Assembly (NCBI RefSeq): GCF_900765565.1
Contig: NZ_CAAFRZ010000173.1
Span: 1 to 12,152, forward strand
Direction: 5' to 3'
Source: an uncultured Dialister sp.
GTDB lineage: Bacteria > Bacillota > Negativicutes > Veillonellales > Dialisteraceae
Length of the DNA stretch: 12,152 nucleotides
Shown here: in pieces, positions 1 through 7,612 of the stretch
Numbering within the stretch: the first letter of the stretch is position 1
How the letters are laid out: every line of letters starts with the position of its first letter
Made by a program: the position numbers and the translations under genes
The notes under the pieces: model-generated
What the model saw: only the letters and a program-made list of their open reading frames with translations
Database searches by the model: none
What the model was told of the DNA's origin: nothing

Positions 1-20
1 CCCCCTCCCCTCTAAAGAGG
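1..20. repeat. Truncated copy of the CCTCCCCTCT hairpin repeat
   Basis: The left arm CCTCCCCTCT (4-13), the loop AA and only the first five bases of the right arm (AGAGG) are present. The sequence then departs from the other copies at 480-501, 2223-2244 and 9298-9319. This is a broken member of the hairpin family, so it cannot form the full stem. Nothing shows transcription. Confidence 0.7.
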
Positions 21-137
21 CCATTGAAACAGTCAAAAGTGCGGAATAATTATGCCCTACCATACATTTCAGCTTCGCATAAAAGCTGATCAGGTGGCTC
101 CGCCACCCAATGCACACCGACTACGCTGGATGGCGTC

Positions 138-287
138 TCACTGGATGCTCAGTCGCCTGCGGCTCCTTGCGCTCCAGTTCGCTTGCTCACCCCTTGCCCG
201 CTTCGCGGGACTTCCCACACAGGGAAGCGTGTCACTGGATTCTCAGTCGCCTACGGCTCCCTGCGAATCCAGTTCCCTTGCCACCCC
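138..287. repeat. Imperfect 56-base direct repeat, two copies 94 bases apart
   Basis: Copy A is 138-193 and copy B is 232-287. Both read TCACTGGAT, CTCAGTCGCCT and CGGCTCC, then CCAGTTC and end in ACCCC, with roughly eight mismatches. The spacer 194-231 contains its own small palindrome CCCGCTTCGCGGG. No coding function is visible. Confidence 0.75.
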
Positions 288-329
288 GGAGGGGGAAGCA
301 AGTTTCTTGGCTCCCCCTCCGGGGTGGCA
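279..329. repeat. Perfect 18-base inverted repeat (large hairpin)
   Basis: Arms 279-296 (TGCCACCCCGGAGGGGGA) and 312-329 are exact reverse complements around a 15-base spacer. No T-run follows either side, so it is not a typical intrinsic terminator. It may be a remnant of a small palindromic repeat element. Confidence 0.8.
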
Positions 330-479
330 GCGAACACGATTTGAAGGAGCGTAGCGACGCACAAATCGTAGTGAGTCGCTTTCCCGTAGGGTGAGCTGTC
401 GCCGCAGGCGACTGAAGGGGTGCATTTCCAAATGCATGTATTTGTATAGTTATACAACTATAAAGGGCTTTTTCAGCGG

Positions 480-568
480 CCTCCCCTCTAAAGAGGGGAG
501 GTCGGGTGCTTTTGCGGCGAAGCCGCTGAACCTCTCAATTCTCTTCACTCAATTCTCAATTCTTCTTG
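480..568. repeat. Hairpin repeat followed by a 7-base-unit array
   Basis: The first stem is CCTCCCCTCT (480-489) and AGAGGGGAGG (492-501) around AA. A spacer containing GGGTGCTTTT follows, then a second stem GCGGC-GAA-GCCGC (514-526). Directly after come 7-base units, ctcaatt, ctcttca, ctcaatt, ctcaatt and cttcttg (534-568). The same order of modules occurs at 9298-9378. It lies beyond the trmFO terminator. Confidence 0.8.
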
Positions 569-588
569 AAATGCCCCCGCCCAACCAC

Positions 589-625
589 AAAAAAGCGCCG
601 TGAATGAGCCATCCCATTCACAGCG
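589..625 (-). terminator. Rho-independent terminator of trmFO
   Basis: On the minus strand an 11-base-pair stem, CGCTGTGAATG with CATTCACGGCG (one G-U pair), encloses an 8-base loop. The GC-rich base is followed one base later by a run of six T. It begins 7 bases after the trmFO stop codon, so it should end that transcript. Confidence 0.9.
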
Positions 626-631
626 TTTCTT

Positions 632-1942
632 TTATCTCTTATGTTCTTCAATGAAACCATCCAGCGCCTGCAGCGCCCGTTCCGAGAGTTTCAGGTTCTT
701 CTCCTTCTTGGGCACCCTCTTTTCCAGGGGCGGTACCAGGCCGAAGTTCACGTTCATGGGCTGGAAATTCTTTCCCTGAAAATGGGAAATATAATAGCAC
801 AGGGATCCGATGGCACTCTCCCGGGGGAACTCTTCCGGTTCCCGGCCCAGGAAACGGGCGGCGGCGCTCCAGGCTGCCACGATGCCGGAAGCGGCGGATT
901 CCACGTATCCCTCCACCCCCGTCATCTGGCCGGCGAAGAAGAGGCCCGGACGCTTCCTCGTTTCCATGGTGCCATTCAGGATGTCCGGCGAATCCATGTA
1001 CGTATTCCGGTGCATCACGCCGTACCGGATGAATTCCGCATGGGACAGCCCCGGGATCATGCCGAAGACCCGTTTCTGTTCCCCCCACTTCAGGTGAGTC
1101 TGGAATCCCACGATGTTGTACATGGTATCGTCCTCATTGTCCTGCCGAAGCTGCACCACGGCATAGGGATCCTTTCCGGTCCTCGGGTCCGGCAGTCCTA
1201 CGGGCTTCATGGGGCCGAACCGCATGGTATCTTCTCCCCGGGCCGCCATGACCTCGATGGGCATGCACCCTTCGAAGACCTTCTTGTTTTCGAAACCGTG
1301 GACCGGCGCCATCTCCGCCTGGCACAGGGCCTCCCGGAAAGCCCTGTACTCCTCTTCGTTCATGGGGCAGTTCAGGTACGCCGCTTCCCCCTTGTTATAC
1401 CGGGACATGCGGTACACCACCGACAGGTCCAGTGACTCCTTCGTCACGATAGGCGCCGCGGCATCGAAGAAATGAAATCCTTCGCCGCCGCAGAATTTCT
1501 CGATATCCTCCGCCAGGGCTCCTTCCGTGAGAGGCCCCGTGGCGATGATGACGATGCCGTCCTTCGGGATTTCCGTCACTTCCCGCTCCTCAAAGGTAAT
1601 GAGGGGATGGTTCTTCACCGCCTCCGTCACCGCTTCGGCGTATCCCATGCGGTCCACCGCCAGGGCACCGCCGGCAGGGACGCTGTGGGTATCGGCACAG
1701 TGCATGATGATGGAATGGAGGTGCCGCATTTCCTCCTTCAGGAGCCCCACCGCATTGGTGAGGGCCGCCGCCCGGAGGGAATTGCTGCAGACCAGCTCCC
1801 CGAAAAAGGCCGTATGGTGGGCAGGGGTCTGTTTCGCCGGACGCATTTCCACAAGGGTCACCGGGATCCCCATCTCCCCCAGCTGGTACGCCGCCTCGCT
1901 CCCCGCAAGGCCCGCACCGATGACAGTTACATGATCGTTCAA
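632..1942 (-). CDS. trmFO: Methylenetetrahydrofolate-tRNA (uracil-54-C5)-methyltransferase TrmFO
   Basis: This FAD enzyme makes 5-methyluridine at position 54 of the tRNA T-loop, using methylene-tetrahydrofolate rather than SAM, in the cytoplasm. The N-terminus carries the dinucleotide-binding motif [10 protein letters not shown] (residues 7-16). Cys52 in [10 protein letters not shown] and Cys226 in FEGCMPIE correspond to the two functional cysteines of the Bacillus enzyme (53 and 226). [19 protein letters not shown] is the C-terminal FAD-binding signature. With a TTG start at 1942 the protein has 436 residues, the usual family size. AAGGAG lies 8 bases upstream; extending to an ATG at 2035 would add 31 unrelated residues coded by repeat DNA. 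It is downstream of topA, as in many Firmicutes, but a 408-base repeat-filled gap separates them. Only an AT-rich TATATT with no good -35 is visible upstream, so read-through from topA or a weak promoter is possible. Confidence 0.96.
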   Translation of the reverse strand: MNDHVTVIGAGLAGSEAAYQLGEMGIPVTLVEMRPAKQTPAHHTAFFGELVCSNSLRAAALTNAVGLLKEEMRHLHSIIMHCADTHSVPAGGALAVDRMGYAEAVTEAVKNHPLITFEEREVTEIPKDGIVIIATGPLTEGALAEDIEKFCGGEGFHFFDAAAPIVTKESLDLSVVYRMSRYNKGEAAYLNCPMNEEEYRAFREALCQAEMAPVHGFENKKVFEGCMPIEVMAARGEDTMRFGPMKPVGLPDPRTGKDPYAVVQLRQDNEDDTMYNIVGFQTHLKWGEQKRVFGMIPGLSHAEFIRYGVMHRNTYMDSPDILNGTMETRKRPGLFFAGQMTGVEGYVESAASGIVAAWSAAARFLGREPEEFPRESAIGSLCYYISHFQGKNFQPMNVNFGLVPPLEKRVPKKEKNLKLSERALQALDGFIEEHKR

Positions 1943-1950
1943 TGAAATAT

Positions 1951-1956
1951 CTCCTT
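1951..1956 (-). promoter_or_regulatory. Ribosome binding site fixing the TTG start of trmFO
   Basis: AAGGAG on the minus strand is 8 bases before the TTG codon at 1942-1940. No ATG or GTG at this spacing competes with it, and the TTG fits the conserved N-terminus. Confidence 0.85.
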
Positions 1957-2307
1957 GGATAAAATATAGAGTTGAGAGCCCCGGTCCAGCGGCTTCGCCG
2001 CAGATTTCGATGCTTACGGTTGGAGTCATCAGCACGGGGCTTCCAGCTGCTGGCTTTCGATCTGTTAGCGCGACGGAGGCCGGTCTTTACCTCCCCCATC
2101 TATGGGGGAGGTGCCGCAGGCGGAGGGGGCTCCCACTGAAGTCGCTCCCACCGTATGAATCGAAATCCCCGGCCCCTCTCGCGGCATACCATCAGGCACC
2201 CCTCCACCGCTGACGCGGTCCCCCTCCCCTCTAAAGAGGGGAGGCTGGGTGCTTTTGCGGCGAAGCCGCTGACCGCCCAGCCACCAGCCACTAGACACCA
2301 GCCACCT
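1957..2307. repeat. Repeat-filled gap between topA and trmFO
   Basis: No gene is supported here. A 23-base inverted repeat (2003-2025 and 2145-2167, 20 of 23 positions matching) encloses about 120 bases with a hairpin at its centre: CCTCCCCCAT (2090-2099) and ATGGGGGAGG (2102-2111) around CT. The block at 2036-2070 (cttccagctgctggcttt) reappears inverted near 9224-9268 and 12030-12070. A three-hairpin module follows: ACCGC-TGAC-GCGGT (2206-2219), the 10-base stem at 2223-2244, and GCGGC-GAA-GCCGC (2257-2269). The 13-base palindrome-like GCGGCTTCGCCGC is also at 1989-2001. None of these hairpins is followed by a T-run on the minus strand. Confidence 0.75.
2206..2269. repeat. Three-hairpin intergenic repeat module, copy downstream of topA
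   Basis: Three consecutive hairpins are seen: ACCGC/GCGGT with loop TGAC, CCTCCCCTCT/AGAGGGGAGG with loop AA, and GCGGC/GCCGC with loop GAA. The closest relative is 9281-9344, where the first loop is TAAA and the second stem has matched changes on both arms. It lies in the 3' region of topA and could act as an mRNA-end structure (inference). Confidence 0.8.
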
Positions 2308-2355
2308 GATTCACTAACGCACCAACCCACTAACCCACTATCTCACTATCTCACT
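2308..2355. repeat. 8-base tandem array running into the topA stop codon
   Basis: Six consecutive 8-base units on the plus strand: gattcact, aacgcacc, aacccact, aacccact, atctcact, atctcact. The last unit covers the topA stop codon (2351-2353). Two adjacent pairs are identical, which suggests recent slippage duplication. Confidence 0.8.
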
Positions 2356-4672
2356 CACTCTTCTTACTTTTCTTACTCTTCGCCCTCGTAGGACATTCGG
2401 GATTCGAGCAGAAGACCAGCTCCTTCCCGTTTTTATAGGTTTTCTTCACCATAATGGATCCGCATTCCGGACAGAACTTATCCACCGGTTCGTTCCACAG
2501 GGCAAAGTCGCAGTTCGGATACCGGTTGCAGCCGTAGAAGATCCGTCCCCGGTGGCTCCGTTTCTGCACGATGTGCCCTTCATGGCACTTGGGGCAGGTA
2601 ATGCCCGTATCGATGACGATGGCCTTATTGGCGCCGCAGTTGGGGCACTTCAGGTACCGGCCGTAAGGGCCGTCCCTATACACCATGAGGGTGCCGCACT
2701 TGTCGCACTTCACGTCCGACGTTTCCTCAGGACCATTGAGAAGGCTGTAGGGCTTGATATTGTGGCATTCCGGATAGTTCGGGCAGGCGAGGTACTTTCC
2801 GTAGCGCCCCATCTTCACGATCATGTTGGCGCCGCACTTCTCGCACTTGATGTCCGTGACCTCCTGGTTTTCCTTCTTCTCCTTATCCGCCGAAAGATTC
2901 GCTGCCTCCAGCTCCTTGTCGAAGACCTTGTAGAAATCGGTCATTACCTTCTTATAGGTGGCGTGGCCCTCAGCGATCTTATCGAGCCAGTTTTCCAGGT
3001 TCGCCGTGAACCCCACGTTGATGACCTCTTCGAAGTACTTCTTCAGCAGGTCCGTCACCTTGAAGCCCACTTCCGTGGGGACGAACTGCTTTCCTTCCTT
3101 CACCACGTACTTTCTCCGCTGGATCGTATCCAGGATAGGAGCGTAGGTGGAAGGGCGGCCGATGCCCTTTTCTTCCAGGGTCTTGATGAGGCTCGCTTCG
3201 GTGTACCGGGGCGGCGGCGTGGTGAAATGCTGCTCCCCGTCCACCTTCACGTTCTTCACCATTTCCCCCTTCTTCAGGGGCGGCAGGAAGCCCGAGTCCT
3301 CCCCTTCCTTCTTCTTTTCCTTCGTCGGCTGCATGATGGTGAAGCCATCAAAGGTGACATGGCTCCCCACGGCCTTCAGGGTGCACCGGCCGCACTGGAG
3401 GGTGGCGGTGGTGCTCTGGGAAATCTGGGGCGCCATCTGGGATGCGATGAACCGCTGCCAGATCATGGTATAGAGCTTCATCTGGTCCCGGGACAGCACG
3501 GAAGTCAGCGCTTCCGGCGGGAACTGGAGACTCGTGGGACGGATGGCTTCATGGGCGTCCTGGGCCTTCTTGGACTTCGCAAAGACATTGGGCTTCGCCG
3601 GCAGGTACTCCTTTCCGTACACTGTTTCGATGTAAGGCCGTACTTGCGCGATCATTTCATCGGAAATACGGGTGGAGTCCGTACGCATGTACGTAATGAG
3701 ACCTACGTGGCCGTGGCCCGGGATTTCCATGCCTTCGTACAGATTCTGGGCCAGCATCATGGTCTTCTTGGAGCCGAAATTCAGCTTGTTCACCGCATCC
3801 TGCTGCATGGTGGACGTGGTGTAGGGAGGCTTTGCCCTCCGCTGCTTCCGGGACTTCGTGACGGAGACCACCTCCGCCTCCTTCCCGTCGATGTCCGCCA
3901 GCACGGCGTCGGTTTCTTCCTTATTGTGGAGGGCTGCATCCTTCCCGTCCACCTGCACCAGCTTCGCCGGGAACTTTTCGGAGTCCTCCTTCTTGTAGAG
4001 AGCCTCCACGGTCCAGTATTCCTCCGGCTTGAAGGCTTTGATTTCCTCTTCCCTTTCACAGATGAGGCGGGTCGCCACGGACTGCACCCGGCCTGCAGAA
4101 AGGCCCCGGTACACCAGCTTCCACAGCCAGGGGGACAGCTTGTACCCCACGAGACGGTCCAGTACGCGCCGCGCCTGCTGGGCGTTCACCCGGTTCATGT
4201 CGATGGGCCCCGGATGCTGGATGGCCTCCTTAATGGCAGGCGGCGTGATTTCATGGAACGCGATGCGGCAGTTATCCTCGGGGTTCACGTCCAGGAGCTT
4301 CGACAGGTGCCAGGAAATGGCCTCCCCCTCCCGATCAGGGTCCGTTGCCAGAAGGACGGTCTTCGACCGATTTGCCTCTTTCTGGAGGCTCTTGATCACA
4401 TCTTCCCGTTCGCTGGAGTCCACGTACTCCGGCTGGAAATCGTGGTCGATGTCCACACCCAGGGTCCGCTTGGGCAGGTCCCGGAGGTGCCCCTTCGACG
4501 CCATGACCTTGTAGTCCGGCCCCAGGATCCGCTCGATGGTCTTCGCCTTCGCCGGCGATTCCACCACCACCAGGGTCTTCCCCTTGGGGTTCGGCTTCCT
4601 CTTGAACACCACTTCCTTCGCCTTCCGGCCCCGCTTCTTCCTCGTCACCGTAATCGTTCTCGTTATAGCCAA
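2351..4672 (-). CDS. topA: DNA topoisomerase I (type IA)
   Basis: This enzyme relaxes negative supercoils by cutting one strand and passing the other, so it sets chromosome supercoiling against gyrase. The TOPRIM domain (about residues 32-145) has Glu38 in VVVESPAKAKTIE and the acidic triad Asp111, Asp113, Glu115 in DPDREGE. The cleavage domain carries the catalytic Tyr328 in GLITYMRTDSTR. Four C-terminal zinc-ribbon repeats are intact: Cys610/613/630/636, 656/659/676/679, 693/696/715/721 and 734/737/755/760. The tail is lysine/serine rich. At 773 residues it is slightly long because about 25-30 basic residues (RKKRGRK, FKRKPNPKGK) precede the TOPRIM core. The start is TTG with GGGGAGG 5 bases upstream; there is no later in-frame start before the TOPRIM domain. 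It has its own promoter and sits between dprA and trmFO, the common Firmicutes order. Confidence 0.97.
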   Translation of the reverse strand: MAITRTITVTRKKRGRKAKEVVFKRKPNPKGKTLVVVESPAKAKTIERILGPDYKVMASKGHLRDLPKRTLGVDIDHDFQPEYVDSSEREDVIKSLQKEANRSKTVLLATDPDREGEAISWHLSKLLDVNPEDNCRIAFHEITPPAIKEAIQHPGPIDMNRVNAQQARRVLDRLVGYKLSPWLWKLVYRGLSAGRVQSVATRLICEREEEIKAFKPEEYWTVEALYKKEDSEKFPAKLVQVDGKDAALHNKEETDAVLADIDGKEAEVVSVTKSRKQRRAKPPYTTSTMQQDAVNKLNFGSKKTMMLAQNLYEGMEIPGHGHVGLITYMRTDSTRISDEMIAQVRPYIETVYGKEYLPAKPNVFAKSKKAQDAHEAIRPTSLQFPPEALTSVLSRDQMKLYTMIWQRFIASQMAPQISQSTTATLQCGRCTLKAVGSHVTFDGFTIMQPTKEKKKEGEDSGFLPPLKKGEMVKNVKVDGEQHFTTPPPRYTEASLIKTLEEKGIGRPSTYAPILDTIQRRKYVVKEGKQFVPTEVGFKVTDLLKKYFEEVINVGFTANLENWLDKIAEGHATYKKVMTDFYKVFDKELEAANLSADKEKKENQEVTDIKCEKCGANMIVKMGRYGKYLACPNYPECHNIKPYSLLNGPEETSDVKCDKCGTLMVYRDGPYGRYLKCPNCGANKAIVIDTGITCPKCHEGHIVQKRSHRGRIFYGCNRYPNCDFALWNEPVDKFCPECGSIMVKKTYKNGKELVFCSNPECPTRAKSKKSKKSE

Positions 4673-4677
4673 TGATA

Positions 4678-4684
4678 CCTCCCC
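4678..4684 (-). promoter_or_regulatory. Ribosome binding site fixing the TTG start of topA
   Basis: GGGGAGG on the minus strand lies 5 bases before the TTG codon at 4672-4670. A small stem GGAGC-TTTT-GCTCC sits immediately upstream and could modulate access, but that is only a possibility. Confidence 0.8.
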
Positions 4685-4787
4685 GGAGCAAAAGCTCCCG
4701 AAATCATAGAAATATCCATATCATCACAGCCCCGGATCCCCGGGACCTGTCCATTGTCTGTATAAGAATACCACATATTCCTACTTA

Positions 4788-4816
4788 TATATACAGGATA
4801 GGGAGAAAGAAATCAA
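4788..4816 (-). promoter_or_regulatory. Sigma-A-type promoter for topA
   Basis: On the minus strand, -35 TTGATT (4816-4811), a 17-base spacer and -10 TATATA (4793-4788) match the housekeeping consensus well. The surrounding 4745-4920 is clearly more AT-rich than the genes. Transcription would start near 4781, giving a leader of about 110 bases. Confidence 0.65.
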
Positions 4817-4924
4817 GAAATAAAAGAAATCTAAGCATCCCTTGGAAACTTAAAAATGCTAAAAATTCAAGATAACTTACGTTCTTGCAACCCCAAATTT
4901 TCCTGCTTCCGTAAAATATGAAAG

Positions 4925-4955
4925 AGAATTCCGTTTCCGATGGAAACGGAATTTC
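4925..4955 (-). terminator. Probable terminator of the yraN-comM-dprA operon
   Basis: A perfect 12-base-pair stem, AATTCCGTTTCC (4927-4938) with GGAAACGGAATT (4942-4953), closes on a 3-base loop about 30 bases after the dprA stop codon. The minus-strand tail CTCTTTCATATTTT is U-rich but broken, so termination may be partial. The stem is symmetrical; no plus-strand gene ends here. Confidence 0.6.
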
Positions 4956-4985
4956 ACCTGTGAGACTCTTTATTTTATGGTTGTT

Positions 4986-6071
4986 TTAATCAGACATTAC
5001 CATGTAACGCCCCGCTCCGGTTTCCCGGATATAACCCTTCAGTTGAAGTGAGAGTAGTACCATGGTAAGCCGGGCAACAGAAAATCCGGATTGTTGGAGA
5101 ATATCTTCAGACGATACCTCTTCCCCAAGGGTGCAGTACTGGTACACCGTCTCTTCCTCCACTGTCATGGGCTGACGGAAAGATGCTTGCTTTTCGCTTT
5201 CTTCCGGACACCAGCCATATTCTGAGAGCACATCTTTGAATGAAGTACAGCAGATAGCCCCATTTCGGATTAAAAGGTTCGTTCCTATACAGGAGGGATA
5301 ATAAATACTGCCAGGCACAGCGAACACATCACGCCCTTCTTCTAACGCAAAGTCAGCAGTAATAAGGGAACCACTCCGTTCCGCCGCTTCCACGACTACC
5401 ACACCCCGGCTCATGCCGGCAATAATCCGATTCCGAGCTGGAAACTGCCGTCCCAGGGGCGGCGTCCCCGGAGGATACTCTGAGATCAAAGCACCACCAT
5501 TTTCCACAATCCTGTCAAACAGCTGCCGATTTTCCGGAGGATATACCCGGTCCAGACCGCAAGCCGCTATAACCACAGTGACCCCTTTTCCTGACAGAGC
5601 ACCGTTATGGGCGGCACTGTCAATACCTCGGGCGCCGCCGGAAATAATGACAACTCCCTGCTCCGCCAGTTTCTTCCCAAACCGCTCTGCCGTCTGCAAT
5701 CCATAAGAAGTACATTTCCTTGACCCCACAATGGCCATCAGCTTTTCATGGTCCGGCAACCGGCCTTTATAGAAAAGAACTGCTGGTGGGTTTGACGTTG
5801 TCCTGAGAAGAGGCGGATATTCCTCATCTTCCCAGGTACAGCACCGGATGCCGGCGGTATACAACTTTTCGGCCACTGCAGCAGGATTCGTCTCTCGGCG
5901 CCAGGCAAAAAATGCACTTTTCCGTTTTCCTGTGATGAGTCCACTATTACCTATCTCCTCATCCGATGCTTTCCATACATCTTCTGCTGTATGAAAATAG
6001 GAAATCAGACTACGCATATGCTTTGCACCAAGTCCGGGACATCCCGGGAGGGATGCGGCGTATATATCCAT
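4986..6071 (-). CDS. dprA: DNA-processing protein DprA
   Basis: DprA binds single-stranded DNA taken up during natural transformation and loads RecA on it, in the cytoplasm. The 361-residue protein has an N-terminal helical domain (about 1-70), the Rossmann-like core and a C-terminal winged-helix-like domain (about 300-361). Core signatures are IVGSRKCTSYG (114-124), SGGARGIDSAAHNGAL (144-159), ISEYPPGTPPLGRQFPARNR (196-215) and GSLITADFALEEGRDVFAVPG (234-254). The ATG lies 2 bases after the comM stop and its GGAGG overlaps the last codons of comM, so the two are probably translationally coupled. Compared with topA its codons are visibly more AT-rich (more ATA, AGA, ACA), which could be ordinary variation. 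Identification is firm; competence of this organism is inferred from the comM-dprA pair. Confidence 0.96.
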   Translation of the reverse strand: MDIYAASLPGCPGLGAKHMRSLISYFHTAEDVWKASDEEIGNSGLITGKRKSAFFAWRRETNPAAVAEKLYTAGIRCCTWEDEEYPPLLRTTSNPPAVLFYKGRLPDHEKLMAIVGSRKCTSYGLQTAERFGKKLAEQGVVIISGGARGIDSAAHNGALSGKGVTVVIAACGLDRVYPPENRQLFDRIVENGGALISEYPPGTPPLGRQFPARNRIIAGMSRGVVVVEAAERSGSLITADFALEEGRDVFAVPGSIYYPSCIGTNLLIRNGAICCTSFKDVLSEYGWCPEESEKQASFRQPMTVEEETVYQYCTLGEEVSSEDILQQSGFSVARLTMVLLSLQLKGYIRETGAGRYMVMSD

Positions 6072-6073
6072 AG

Positions 6074-7588
6074 TTACCTCCGGGGAATCATATTCCGATA
6101 ACTGATAGCCTCTGCCACATGGGAAGAACGAATCTGCTCCTGCCCATCCAAATCTGCAATGGTTCGAGCCACCTTGATAATGCGGTCGTAACTTCGAGCG
6201 GATAAATGAAGCTTTTCAAATACTTCCCGAAGCATTTCTGTCCCCTCTTTGTCCAAAGTGCAGGTTTCCTTGAGCTGCCGGTGGCCCATTTGGGCATTGT
6301 TCTGCATGTGCCATTTGGAAAGGCGGTGTGCCTGGATTTTTCTGGCTCCATCCACCCGTTGGGCGATGGCCGATGACAGCTCTCCCTGGATAGTAGCCGT
6401 CAATTCACTGTATTTGGGACGCTGTACGGAAACATGGAGGTCGATGCGATCCAGCAGGGGACCGGAAATCTTCCGGCCATAACTTCGGATTTCACCGTCC
6501 GTACAGGTACAGGGATGGTCCGGATCCCCCAGATAGCCGCAGGGACAGGGGTTCATGGCGGCGATTAATATGAAATCGGCGGGGGAGGGGAAGGAAGCAT
6601 TGACCCGGGAAATATGAACTTCCCGGTCCTCCAGGGGCTGCCGGAGGACTTCCAGTACGGACCGGGGAAATTCGGGCAGTTCATCCAGAAAGAGCACTCC
6701 CCGGTGGGCCAAAGTCACTTCCCCGGGCCGAGGAATGGTGCCACCGCCTATGAGGCCGGCCATGGAAATGGTGTGGTGGGGGCTGCGGAATGGCCGTTCC
6801 CGGATGATGTCTTCAGCTTTGAACAGGCCGGCTACGCTGTAGATCTTCGTCACTTCCAGGGCTTCTTCCCTGGTCATGGGAGGCAGTATGGTGGTGATTC
6901 GGCGGGCCAGCATGGTTTTCCCGGACCCCGGAGGACCGGTCATGAGCACATTATGGGCACCGGCAGCTGCAATTTCCATAGCTCTTTTCGCCATGACCTG
7001 TCCCTGGACTTCTGCAAAGTCCACGTCACTCATGATATGGGACCTCGATTCTCGCCGCACGGCAGGGGCCATGGATTCCCGGCCAAGCAGGAATTCCACG
7101 AGTTCCCTCAGGGTCCTCGGACCATAAACTTCGATATTTTCGCAGAGCAGGGCCTCATTGGTTACTTCAGGGGCCATGAAGAAACGGGAAATTCCCTTTT
7201 CCTTTCCTGCCAGCACCATGGACAGGATGCCGGGAACCGCACGGATTTCTCCCTTCAAAGACAGTTCTCCGATGAAAATGGTATCTTTCAGACATTCCTG
7301 GGGGATTTCCCCGCTGGCCGTCAGGAGGCCGATGGCGATGGGAAGATCCAGGCCGGAACCGTCTTTCTTCAGGTCCGCCGGCGCCAGGTTTACCGTTACT
7401 TTGTCCACCGGGAAGTGGTAGCCGGAATTGCGGATGGACGAATGCACCCGTTCTTTGGACTCTTTGATGGAAGCGGCCGGCAGGCCGACGATATCAAAAG
7501 CGGGAAATGCCTTGTTAATATCCACTTCTACACCGATAACATGGCCGTTCAGACCAAAGGTGGTGGTACCGAATACTTTTGCGTACAT
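6074..7588 (-). CDS. comM: ComM/YifB-family Mg-chelatase-like AAA+ ATPase
   Basis: ComM is a hexameric helicase that promotes branch migration when incoming DNA is integrated during transformation. The 504-residue protein starts with the Lon-protease-like fold domain (about 20-140), followed by the AAA+ magnesium-chelatase domain with Walker A GPPGSGKT (218-225), Walker B VLFLDE (298-303) and an arginine-finger region SGPLLDRIDLHV. A four-cysteine cluster, Cys348, 350, 360 and 362 in NPCPCGYLGD...CTC, is typical of the family. The C-terminal ChlI-type helical domain (about 410-500) is complete. The ATG has AAGGAG 6 bases upstream. It lies 24 bases downstream of yraN and 2 bases before dprA, so the three form one operon. 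Confidence 0.95.
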   Translation of the reverse strand: MYAKVFGTTTFGLNGHVIGVEVDINKAFPAFDIVGLPAASIKESKERVHSSIRNSGYHFPVDKVTVNLAPADLKKDGSGLDLPIAIGLLTASGEIPQECLKDTIFIGELSLKGEIRAVPGILSMVLAGKEKGISRFFMAPEVTNEALLCENIEVYGPRTLRELVEFLLGRESMAPAVRRESRSHIMSDVDFAEVQGQVMAKRAMEIAAAGAHNVLMTGPPGSGKTMLARRITTILPPMTREEALEVTKIYSVAGLFKAEDIIRERPFRSPHHTISMAGLIGGGTIPRPGEVTLAHRGVLFLDELPEFPRSVLEVLRQPLEDREVHISRVNASFPSPADFILIAAMNPCPCGYLGDPDHPCTCTDGEIRSYGRKISGPLLDRIDLHVSVQRPKYSELTATIQGELSSAIAQRVDGARKIQAHRLSKWHMQNNAQMGHRQLKETCTLDKEGTEMLREVFEKLHLSARSYDRIIKVARTIADLDGQEQIRSSHVAEAISYRNMIPRR

Positions 7589-7612
7589 AGAGAGCTCCTT
7601 TCTTACTGGAAA

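Larger units (their letters stand above)
21..479. other. Repeat-rich intergenic region without a supported gene
   Basis: No open frame here has a ribosome binding site or a recognisable protein; the short frames follow the repeats. Contents: a 56-base direct repeat (138-193 and 232-287), an 18-base perfect inverted repeat (279-296 and 312-329), a 7-base inverted pair CGATTTG/CAAATCG (337-343 and 362-368), a palindrome TGCATTT-CC-AAATGCA (421-436), and an AT-rich hairpin TATAGTT/AACTATA near 445-462. The motif GCCGCAGGCG also recurs in other gaps of the window. It looks like accumulated repeat debris downstream of trmFO. Confidence 0.6.

Noticed and set aside
52..603. Short open frames in the left intergenic region
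   Set aside because: They run across direct and inverted repeats, lack convincing ribosome binding sites and encode no recognisable protein.
2552..4675. A 707-codon open frame on the plus strand opposite topA
   Set aside because: It is the antisense shadow of a GC-rich gene; the protein is His/Leu/Arg-rich with no recognisable domain, while topA on the other strand has every expected motif.
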